The notes below the pieces were generated by a model that did no database searches, was not told the DNA's origin, and saw only the letters and a list, made by a program, of their open reading frames with translations. Made by a program: the position numbers and the translations under genes. From NCBI GenBank assembly GCA_963727535.1, contig CAVSGR010000001.1:868001-932000 (forward strand): a DNA stretch of 64,000 nt, given 5' to 3'. Of the stretch, positions 44,743 to 51,722 are shown piece after piece. Positions within the stretch are counted from its first letter, which is position 1. Every line of letters begins with the position of its first letter. This DNA is from RBG-16-34-14 sp963727535 (GTDB taxonomy: Bacteria > Bacteroidota > Ignavibacteria > Ignavibacteriales > Ignavibacteriaceae).

Positions 44743-46076
44743 CAATTAATTTCCTCTGCTGCCATTCTGCCACTTTTCACTGCGCTTTCTATTGTTGAAG
44801 GAAGTCCTGTGTTTACCCAATCCCCTACAAGAAGAAGATTTTTTATTTTTGTCTTTGTATTCGGTCTTGTATCAATAGTCTTGTTATCCGGCACAAATGT
44901 AGCGCGTTTTTCTTTTATTACTTTGTAGGATTTAATTTCTTCCCGTTCGATGCCTACATATTTTTTTAACTCAGTTACAGCTATTTCAAAAAGCTCTTCT
45001 TTTGGTTTGTCGATAATATCATTCGCATCACTTTTAACAAGGGTTATATGATCTTTGTGTGTAAATACCCAATGAATCGGTGAGCCTATTAAAGCGTAGA
45101 AGTCATTGCCGTCATGCTGAACTTGTTTCAGCATCTTTCTAACTGATAGAGATTCCGAACCAAGTTCGGAATGACCTTCTAACCAGATATGAATTGTAAG
45201 AATTGATGAATGCTCAAAACTCAAATTAACATCTTGAAGAAATCCGCCCTTCTCAATTTTCTCTAAGGCAAACCATGGAACTGCGCTTATTGCATAATCA
45301 AAACCAGTTATTGTCCTATTTGAAGTAATAATTTTTTTCACTTCATCATCTCTAATTTCAAAACCTGTAATTTGTTCCGAAAGATTTATCACTCCTCCAT
45401 TTTTTTCAATAAAATTTTGTGCTTCATTGCAATAAGATTCTGATAATCCTTTCAAAGGGAGAATAATTGTTGAGGCTTCATTTCCTCTTGAAAACATTTC
45501 TTTAAGTATATCTGAAAAGGCTTTTGCGGAAGCTTTTGTTGTATTGGTATTCAAGGCTCCAACAGCAAGAAAATCCCAGAAAGATTCTCTGATTTTTTCA
45601 TTTTGTCCCTCCATTAAAAACCATTGTTGAACTGTAAGTTTTTTTAATTCGGAATCAGAATAAAAATAGAGCTTGATAAAAAACCTAAGAATTTTAAGTC
45701 GGTCTATAAAACCCAGAGCTTCAAAGTTCAATAATCCAAATAAAAGATTTAAAGGATAAAAAAGCTGCGTGGCTTCTAATCTGTATAATTTCCCTTTATC
45801 ATTTAAAAAATTTACTTTAAGTCTTTGCTGGTATGAAAAATTTTTCTCAGCGTCAATCAGTTTCAAAAACTTTAAAGTCTCTCTGTAACACCCCATTAAA
45901 ATATGTTGTCCATTATCTATAACTGATTTCGTTTCTTCATCATAAAAAGAATAAGCTCTTCCTCCGAGCTTTGGAGAAGCCTCAATCAATTCAACTTTAT
46001 GTCCGGAATTTGCAAGGAAGGAAGCGACAGAAAGACCTGCAAATCCTCCGCCGATAACTATGATTTTTTTCATCAA
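44742..46076 (-). CDS. hpnE: Hydroxysqualene dehydroxylase (FAD-dependent), with embedded repeat
   Basis: 444 residues. The FAD-binding N-terminus 'IIVIGGGFAGLSVASFLANS' and 'LIEASPKLGGRAYSFYDEET' are clear, followed by 'DNGQHILMGCYRETLKFL' (HpnE/phytoene-desaturase-like), and the C-terminal 'NLLLVGDWVNTGLPSTIESA' FAD motif. HpnE reduces hydroxysqualene to squalene in the HpnCDE pathway, and hpnD and hpnC are upstream on this strand. Residues about 301-322 (GHSELGSESLSVRKMLKQVQ then HDGN) are encoded by a palindromic repeat inserted in frame between 'IHIWLEG' and 'DFYALIGSPIHWVF'. The enzyme may tolerate it as a surface loop. Confidence 0.93.
   Translation of the reverse strand: MMKKIIVIGGGFAGLSVASFLANSGHKVELIEASPKLGGRAYSFYDEETKSVIDNGQHILMGCYRETLKFLKLIDAEKNFSYQQRLKVNFLNDKGKLYRLEATQLFYPLNLLFGLLNFEALGFIDRLKILRFFIKLYFYSDSELKKLTVQQWFLMEGQNEKIRESFWDFLAVGALNTNTTKASAKAFSDILKEMFSRGNEASTIILPLKGLSESYCNEAQNFIEKNGGVINLSEQITGFEIRDDEVKKIITSNRTITGFDYAISAVPWFALEKIEKGGFLQDVNLSFEHSSILTIHIWLEGHSELGSESLSVRKMLKQVQHDGNDFYALIGSPIHWVFTHKDHITLVKSDANDIIDKPKEELFEIAVTELKKYVGIEREEIKSYKVIKEKRATFVPDNKTIDTRPNTKTKIKNLLLVGDWVNTGLPSTIESAVKSGRMAAEEIN
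45111..45175. repeat. Palindromic repeat embedded in hpnE
   Basis: The segment starts GTCATGCTGAACTTGTTTCA and ends CCGAACCAAGTTCGGAATGAC, with GTCAT/ATGAC as outer inverted ends. Inside are two hairpins: ATGCTGAA-cttgt-TTCAGCAT (45114-45134) and ATTCCGAA-ccaag-TTCGGAAT (45152-45172). This kind of element is usually intergenic; here it is read through on the hpnE strand without a stop and adds roughly 22 residues. Confidence 0.85.
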
Positions 46077-46108
46077 TAATTCAACTTAAGAATTAATTTT
46101 TTATAGCC

Positions 46109-46159
46109 ACGACCTTCAGGTCGTTGACAAATTGCCCCATAATATAATGGCTTTAGCCA
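46109..46159. repeat. Intergenic pair of small palindromes
   Basis: ACGACCTTCAGGTCGT (46109-46124) is a perfect 16-base palindrome, and TGGCTTTAGCCA (46148-46159) is a second. Both lie in the 176-base gap between hpnE and hpnD. They resemble the remains of dispersed palindromic repeats like that inside hpnE. Confidence 0.65.
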
Positions 46160-46201
46160 CAATTCAATAAATTTGGACTAAAGCCCAGGCCTTATATTTA
46201 A

Positions 46202-46229
46202 TAAAAAAACCCCGACATAAATGTCGGGG
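46202..46229 (-). terminator. Intrinsic terminator after hpnD
   Basis: Read on the minus strand, CCCCGACAT pairs with ATGTCGGGG (46229-46210) around a two-base loop, then TTTTTTTATT follows. It is 24 bases past the hpnD stop. The presence of a terminator between hpnD and hpnE indicates that hpnE has its own promoter or relies on read-through. Confidence 0.85.
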
Positions 46230-46252
46230 CTATTCAAACAAAATCAAATTCA

Positions 46253-47095
46253 TCAATAAACTAAACGGTACTTTGCCCAAACTCCCAGAGAAATCCCTAC
46301 TTTCTCAAAAGAACTTACACGAATATTTTTTTTATAAATATTGTATTCCGCATCAATTATCTTTTCGAGAAGTCTTGTATAAATGTGCTGCATAGCTCTT
46401 GCCGCAAACATCGCCTTCTTATCATCGAGATCGAGATTTTCGGTAGCAACTTCAAAAAACTTTTCCGCTCTTTCAACTTCATACTTCATAAGGTTGATAA
46501 ATCTTTGGTCATATTCCTGTTTGAAAATATCTTCTTCACTGTAAGAAAATCTTTTAAGGTCTTCCTGAGGCAAATAAATTCTTCCCTTAAGGGAATCCTT
46601 TTTAATATCACGCAGAATATTTGTAAGCTGCAACGCGATCCCGAGATTCACAGCAAACTCTTTTGCAGATTTGTGCTTATAACCAAAAATCTCGATGCAC
46701 ATCAACCCTACAGTAGAAGCAACTCTATAACAGTAAAGCCTGAGATCATCAAATGTCAGGTATCGTTTATTTTGCAAATCCATTTCCATTCCTTTAAGCA
46801 ATTCAAAGAAAGGCTCGTAAGGAATGTTAAACTTGTGAATAGTACTGCCGAGTTTGTTTAACAGAGTATAATCCGATTGCCCGCTAAAAGCTTTCTCAAG
46901 TTCGATGCGCCATTTACGAAGCTTGTCATATTTTAATTCATCCGTTTCATTTCCTTCATCGATAATATCATCAGTCTTCCGGCAAAAAGCATAAACAGTA
47001 TTCATTGCATCTCTCTTTTCTTCGGGAAGAAGATTGAAAGCATAATAAAAACTGCTTTTACTTGTCTTTGCTATATCTTTTGCTGCATCCATCAT
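46253..47095 (-). CDS. hpnD: Presqualene diphosphate synthase
   Basis: 280 residues of the squalene/phytoene synthase family. Two aspartate-rich motifs are present: 'FCRKTDDIIDEGNE' (DDIID) and 'LTNILRDIKKDSLKGRIYLP' (DIKKD). 'RVASTVGLMCIEIFGYKHKS' (residues ~128-147) is also typical of HpnD. It condenses two farnesyl diphosphates to presqualene diphosphate. Its partners HpnC (47623) and HpnE (44742) flank it, so the three-enzyme route to squalene is complete. Between it and hpnC lies a toxin-antitoxin module that interrupts the operon. Confidence 0.9.
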   Translation of the reverse strand: MMDAAKDIAKTSKSSFYYAFNLLPEEKRDAMNTVYAFCRKTDDIIDEGNETDELKYDKLRKWRIELEKAFSGQSDYTLLNKLGSTIHKFNIPYEPFFELLKGMEMDLQNKRYLTFDDLRLYCYRVASTVGLMCIEIFGYKHKSAKEFAVNLGIALQLTNILRDIKKDSLKGRIYLPQEDLKRFSYSEEDIFKQEYDQRFINLMKYEVERAEKFFEVATENLDLDDKKAMFAARAMQHIYTRLLEKIIDAEYNIYKKNIRVSSFEKVGISLGVWAKYRLVY

Positions 47096-47111
47096 ATCAT
47101 TATTAAGTCGA

Positions 47112-47389
47112 TTTAATAAACTTCATCGTGTGAACCAATATCTATAAGTAAAACTCTATTTTTATCCATAAACTTAAAAATAATCCTGCAATCATAATCG
47201 ACTGAGAAAGGCCCAGCAGCCTTTTAATGTCCCCGATAATTTATGAGTTTTAAGTTTCAAATGAAAAGGCTCTTCAGAAAACGTTTTTATTGATTGTTGA
47301 AATTTAGATTTAAGTTCAGAGTTTCGTGATATTTTCTTTTTATAACTTCTTCGAAAATTATTATCCCAAACAAATTCAATCATTCTCAA
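47112..47389 (-). pseudogene. YafQ/RelE-type toxin gene, frameshifted
   Basis: The open frame from 47389 gives 'MRMIEFVWDNNFRRSYKKKI' to 'GTLKGCWAFLSRL' and stops at 47192. One extra C near 47203 (TTTCTCAG) is responsible: skipping it gives 'WAFSVDYDCRIIFKFMDKNR' then 'VLLIDIGSHDEVY', stop at 47112. The 'LKGCWAFSVDYDCRI.F...' and 'LIDIGSHDEVY' ends are diagnostic of the YafQ/RelE type II mRNA interferases, of normal length 91. With the frameshift the toxin's catalytic C-terminus is lost. The antitoxin overlaps it by 14 bases. Confidence 0.8.
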
Positions 47390-47591
47390 GGTCTCTTAAC
47401 AAGGACTCTTTATCACCAGATTTTACATTGCCAGCATTATAATTTCCTTCTGCTTCTTTTACCCTTCCGGCAATTTGGTATCTTCTGAATTCAATCAGCT
47501 GTTTTTTTGCAACATCCAAAAAATATTCTTTCTCATCATCCGGCAATTCCTCAAAATTTTCCAATAGCTTATTTAAAGCAATCGAAGACAT
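47376..47591 (-). CDS. Antitoxin of the YafQ/RelE-like toxin
   Basis: 71 residues: 'LNKLLENFEELPDDEKEYFL' then 'DVAKKQLIEFRRYQIAGRVK' then 'EAEGNYNAGNVKSGDKESLL' and RDLEND. Short acidic proteins of this layout ('LP.dEqe.f...lkkqliE.rR..Ia.r..ea') precede YafQ/RelE-family toxins in Chlorobi and cyanobacteria. It overlaps the toxin start by 14 bases. It is intact although the toxin is broken, so it may persist as a regulator or as an anti-addiction relic. Confidence 0.75.
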   Translation of the reverse strand: MSSIALNKLLENFEELPDDEKEYFLDVAKKQLIEFRRYQIAGRVKEAEGNYNAGNVKSGDKESLLRDLEND

Positions 47592-47622
47592 ATTAACCTC
47601 TTTTATATTAACTAAAGCTTAA

Positions 47623-48459
47623 TCAAAATGATTTCAGCAATAGTTTTAAAAAATCTACTTTACTTAATTTCGGTCTGATATTTATTGTATTGTAATCAAT
47701 TTTTTTAATTTTTTTAAGTATTGATTCACCACCCAGAATTGTCCAAGCAATCTCAAACTTCAGTTTTCCTTTTAAGTGCTTTAGTAATCCTTTACCATCG
47801 TTAAACATTTCTTCTGTACGGCTAATATTGTGCCTTAAAAGTTGCTGTAAATTAAGACTATTTTCCTTCAACTCAAACGATTTTCTGTTAACACCAAATT
47901 TTTGCATCTCATCTTCAGGAAGGTAAATTCTCCCCTTTTGGAAATCTGATGCTAAATCCTGCCAAAAATTTGTTAATTGCAATGCAGTACAGATTTTATC
48001 AGAAAGTTCGAAACATTCATCATTTCTTATATCGAACAGTTCGAGTATCAGACTCCCAACAGGATTTGCAGAATGTTTACAGTAATCGAGAACTTCATCA
48101 AAATCTTTATAGCGTTTCTTTGTTACATCCTGTTTAAATGCTTCAAGAAGATCGTAGAAAAGAGATGTCGTGAGTTTTTTTTCATTAATTGTATTTATCA
48201 GTGCAATTTCGAAATCATTTTGAGGATTGTTATTTAAAGCCGAGGTAAAATTATCTTCGAACTCTTTCAGTTGTTTTAATCTTTCTTCTTCTGAAAGATT
48301 TCCTTCGTCAGCAATATCATCAGCAGTTCTGGCAAACCAATAAATTACAGCAACATGCTTTTGAAGATCTTTAGGAATTAAAAAAGATATTACAGGGAAA
48401 TTTTCATAATGATTTTTAGCGAATGATATAACCTGTTTGTAAAAGTCTTTTGAGGGCAT
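47623..48459 (-). CDS. hpnC: Squalene synthase HpnC (hydroxysqualene synthase)
   Basis: 278 residues, squalene/phytoene synthase fold. 'HYENFPVISFLIPKDLQKHV' then 'AVIYWFARTADDIADEG' (first Asp motif DDIAD), 'YCKHSANPVGSLILELFDI' and 'LTNFWQDLASDFQKGRIYLP' (second, DLASD). The 'NFPV.S.L.P...r.h..aiY.FaR.aDDiADEG' start and 'HSANPVG' separate HpnC from HpnD. It converts presqualene diphosphate to hydroxysqualene. It heads the hpnC-[toxin-antitoxin]-hpnD-hpnE run. No squalene-hopene cyclase is present, so the final product (hopanoid or other) is not shown. Confidence 0.9.
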   Translation of the reverse strand: MPSKDFYKQVISFAKNHYENFPVISFLIPKDLQKHVAVIYWFARTADDIADEGNLSEEERLKQLKEFEDNFTSALNNNPQNDFEIALINTINEKKLTTSLFYDLLEAFKQDVTKKRYKDFDEVLDYCKHSANPVGSLILELFDIRNDECFELSDKICTALQLTNFWQDLASDFQKGRIYLPEDEMQKFGVNRKSFELKENSLNLQQLLRHNISRTEEMFNDGKGLLKHLKGKLKFEIAWTILGGESILKKIKKIDYNTINIRPKLSKVDFLKLLLKSF

Positions 48460-48526
48460 TTTGAGATTATTATTTTTTTGTTTGAGTAAAATAAAGATTT
48501 TACTACTAAGGTTTTAGTTACAACAT

Positions 48527-48552
48527 AAAAAAGCCGGATAAAAGTCCGGCTT
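48527..48552 (-). terminator. Intrinsic terminator after the aldo/keto reductase
   Basis: On the minus strand AAGCCGGA (48552-48545) pairs with TCCGGCTT (48538-48531) around a six-base loop, then TTTT follows. It is 25 bases past the reductase stop and separates it from hpnC. Confidence 0.85.
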
Positions 48553-48576
48553 AATCTAATTTTATGAAATATTACT

Positions 48577-49563
48577 TTATTTGTTTACTGTTCTCATACC
48601 ATGTTCGTGGTACCGCTCACCTGCAACTTCATCAACGAGAATTGATTCACTAAGAAAATGTAATTCATTTTCACTTAGCGAAAGTTCAACAGCTTTTATG
48701 TTTTCTTCAACATATTTTTGTTTTTTTGTGCCTGGTATTGGAACAATATCTTTTCCCTGTGCAAGAACCCAGGCAATTGCCAACTGTGCCGGCGTACATT
48801 TTTTATTACTTGCCATTTTTTCAATTCTATCTAAAAATTTAATATTCGATGAAAGATTTTCTCCCTGGAAACGTGGAGAGTTTAACCGGTAATCTTTTTC
48901 TTCAAAATCTTTTTCAGATTTGAATCTTGCAGCAAGAAATCCACGTCCTAAAGGACTGTAAGAAACAAATCCAATTCCGAGCTCGCGGCATAACGGTAAT
49001 ATTTTGTCTTCAACATGTCGTGTCCATAGTGAATATTCAGTTTGCAAAGCAGTTATTTGATGAACTTCATTAGCTCTGCGGATTGTTTCAGGTGCAGCTT
49101 CAGAAAGACCAAGGTAACGAACTTTTCCTTCTTTCACTAAGTCAGCCATAGCACCAACTGTATCTTCTATAGGAACTTTTTGGTCAACACGGTGCTGATA
49201 ATAAAGATCAATTACATCTATATTTAGTCGTTTCAAGCTTGCTTCACATGCCGATTTAACATATTCCGGTCTCCCGTTAACTCCAAGAAATTCTTTGTTC
49301 GGTCCTCTAACGTTTCCAAATTTTGTCGCAAGGATGAGTTTGTCTCTTCTATCCCTTATTGCTCTACCAACTAGCTTTTCATTTTCACCAACGCCATACA
49401 TATCAGCAGTATCAAGAAAATTAATTCCGAGTTCTATTGCATAGTGAATTGTTTTTATTGACTCATTATCGTCGTGTGAACCGTAGAATTCCGACATTCC
49501 CATACAGCCAAGTCCAATTGCGGAAACTGCGGGACCATTCTTTCCGAGTTTTCTCATTTTCAT
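48577..49563 (-). CDS. Aldo/keto reductase
   Basis: 328 residues from ATG 49563, which follows GGGAG (49571-49575) and begins the conserved 'MKMRKLGKNGPAVSAIGLG'; an ATG 14 codons upstream has no support. The (beta/alpha)8 fold has catalytic Asp, Tyr, Lys and His in 'GINFLDTADMYGVGENEKLV', 'RDKLILATKFGNV' and 'DVIDLYYQHRVDQKVPIEDT'. The NADPH-binding end is 'IPGTKKQKYVEENIKAVEL'. It resembles the AKR13/YajO-like group that reduces aldehydes. The substrate is unknown, and no operon partner is evident. Confidence 0.9.
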   Translation of the reverse strand: MKMRKLGKNGPAVSAIGLGCMGMSEFYGSHDDNESIKTIHYAIELGINFLDTADMYGVGENEKLVGRAIRDRRDKLILATKFGNVRGPNKEFLGVNGRPEYVKSACEASLKRLNIDVIDLYYQHRVDQKVPIEDTVGAMADLVKEGKVRYLGLSEAAPETIRRANEVHQITALQTEYSLWTRHVEDKILPLCRELGIGFVSYSPLGRGFLAARFKSEKDFEEKDYRLNSPRFQGENLSSNIKFLDRIEKMASNKKCTPAQLAIAWVLAQGKDIVPIPGTKKQKYVEENIKAVELSLSENELHFLSESILVDEVAGERYHEHGMRTVNK

Positions 49564-49648
49564 CGTACTGCTCCCTTTTTTAATATATAACTTACTTATT
49601 GACAAAAAGATTTGTTGTAAAAATCAAATAAAGAAAAAGAAATGATTT

Positions 49649-51464
49649 CTATTTACCCAAAAGATTTCCCCATCCGTTTGTTTTTATATCTTTGTAAAAA
49701 TCCTGTAAGATATAAAACGCTTTTTTCTTTATTCCTTTATCTGAAATTATTCCTTTCCTGTTCCAGAAGTTCTGTATAACAGGCAAACTGCGGCGCGGTG
49801 AACGGAAATCCGCAAGAACCCATGGAGTCATTCCATTTAAATGTGGAATTCTTCTCATCAGTTTAACTTGTTCTTTATAAACATAAGCCTGGAATTCTTC
49901 GGTCCATCTTGTTAAGCTATCGCCGTGCATTCCCTGCAATGCCCCCGCTCCAAATTCACTTATAACTATTGGTTTGTCATAATCTGTTTTGTAATTAATT
50001 TTCCCAATTCCGTCCGGTAAGCCGACATACCAGCCAAGATATTCATTCAGTCCAATTACATCTAAATATTTACCAAAAGGATCATCAATGACAATTGTAG
50101 TATCATTTATAAAATGATTCTCTAAGGCTGCCGTCAACAACCTTGTATTATCAAGCTTTCTTGCCCGCTCAGTTAATTTCTTCAGAAAATTTAATCTTGC
50201 CTCGCTCAAAGGTGTTTCATTTGCAACTGACCATAGAATTACTGAAGAACGGTTTTTATCACGTGTTATCATTTCTGTCAATTGGTTTTCTGCATTTTGA
50301 AAAGTTTGTTTGTTATCCCACAATATTGTCCAGTAAACCGGAATTTCAGACCAGATCATAATTCCCATCTTATCAGCCAAACGAATAACATTTTCGCTGT
50401 GCGGATAATGAGCCATTCGAACAAAGTTTCCATTTAATTCTTTTATCCAATTAAGAATTGTTTCAGCATCTTCTTCACTATTTGCTCTTCCACCTGTTAT
50501 TGGTTTTTCTTCGTGAGAAGAAATTCCTCTTAAGAAAATAGGTTTGCCATTCAATAAAATCTTCCCATCTTTTGTTTCGATTCTCCTGAAGCCAATCTCA
50601 TCGTTAATTGAATCTGTTTCAGAAAGTATTTTTACATTATAGAGTTTCGGATTATCAGGCGACCACAAAACCGGATTAGCATTAAAGCTAACTTTGCAAA
50701 ATCCATCGTCATTAGTTTTTGAAGAAAATTCTTTATGAAGTTCCGGTATTTCAATTTTTATATTCTGATTTTTCTTTTCTCCTTCTAATTTTACCCAGCA
50801 AGATATTTCGGTATCTGAACCTTTGGCAAGTTGGATAAAATAATCTTTAATAAAAGTTTGAGGAACTTCGACAAGAGAAACATCACGAGTTATTCCGCCA
50901 TAGTTCCACCAATCAGTATTAACTGTAGGAACAAATTCCCTGCTTCTTTTATCATCAACTTTTATGATCAGATAATTATCTTTTTCTTTTACAAGATTTG
51001 TAATCTCAAAATTGAAAGGAGTGAAACCGCCCTCGTGTTCACCTAATTTTGTCCCGTTAAGGTAAACAACTGCTTTATAATTTGCCGCCCCGATATAAAC
51101 AAATAATTTTCTCCCCTTTTCTAAATTATAGTCAAAATCTTTTTTGTACCAGATTGTTCCTTCATATAAAAAAAGTTTTTCTTTTTGAGTATTCCAGTCT
51201 CCCGGTACTTTTAGTGAATCGGATTTATCAAAATCATATTCAACCAAATCACTTTTAGATTTTGGTTTTCGATTCTTGAAATATCCATTATCACTTTCTT
51301 CATAACGGTAATTGTAAAAACCATTTTCATAAGGATCAATTATAATCTTCCAATATCCATTTAAAAGAAAAAGTTTTTCTGCCATCTATATTGGTTATTA
51401 GAGAAGATGTCTGGCTAAAAAGAGATGATGAGATGAGAAATGCTAAAAGAATATTTTTTTTCAA
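49649..51464 (-). CDS. Glycoside hydrolase family 2 (beta-glucuronidase/galactosidase type), one frameshift
   Basis: About 604 residues. From TTG 51464 (GGAG five bases upstream) a signal peptide is encoded (LKKNILLAFLISSSLFSQ), followed by 'SSLITNIDGRKTF'. A one-base shift near 51380 then moves the frame; the main frame resumes 'LLNGYWKIIIDPYENGFYNY', a normal GH2 beginning. Next come the sugar-binding domain, an Ig-like domain and a TIM barrel with acid/base Glu in 'VILWSVANETPLSE' and nucleophile Glu in 'VISEFGAGALQGMHG'. The C-terminus is complete. Probably periplasmic or secreted, acting on beta-linked sugars; exact substrate uncertain. Confidence 0.88.
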
Positions 51465-51532
51465 TCTAACTCCTTCTGTGCCCGGAACAGGACTCTCCCA
51501 AAGGGATTCCATTGGAAGAACCTGCAATTAAG

Positions 51533-51616
51533 TGCCCGAAGGGGGACTCGAACCCCCACCCGATTACTCGGACTAGACCCTGAACCTAGCGTGTCTACCA
51601 ATTCCACCATCCGGGC
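51533..51616 (-). tRNA. tRNA-Leu (anticodon CAG)
   Basis: On the minus strand it starts GCCCGGATGGTGGAATTGGT and folds as a class II tRNA. Acceptor arm GCCCGGA pairs with TTCGGGC. The anticodon stem-loop is CTAGG-TTCAGGG-TCTAG (anticodon CAG), followed by a long variable arm (about 13 bases) and the T arm GGGGGTTCGAGTCCCCC. Discriminator base A, as for Leu. CCA is not encoded. Length 84. Confidence 0.97.
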
Positions 51617-51680
51617 TTTTTATAATTAAGAATGAACGATGTAGAATTTAGAATTCATAATTTGAAATATACTTATTTTT

Positions 51681-51714
51681 TCATTCTACATTATACATTA
51701 TGCATTCTACATTC
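51681..51714. repeat. Short heptamer repeat tract
   Basis: Reads TCATTCT ACATTAT ACATTAT GCATTCT ACATTC, a 7-base periodic tract of the (A/G)CATT(A/C)T type. It lies between tRNA-Leu and the PBP1A stop. Similar heptamer-like runs are seen at 10550-10565. No function is evident; such tracts are slippage-prone. Confidence 0.55.
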
Positions 51715-51722
51715 CGCTCTCG

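Noticed and set aside
46385..46861. Long plus-strand ORF of 158 codons inside hpnD
   Set aside because: It is antisense to hpnD, whose both Asp-rich motifs are clear; no motif or ribosome site supports the opposite frame.
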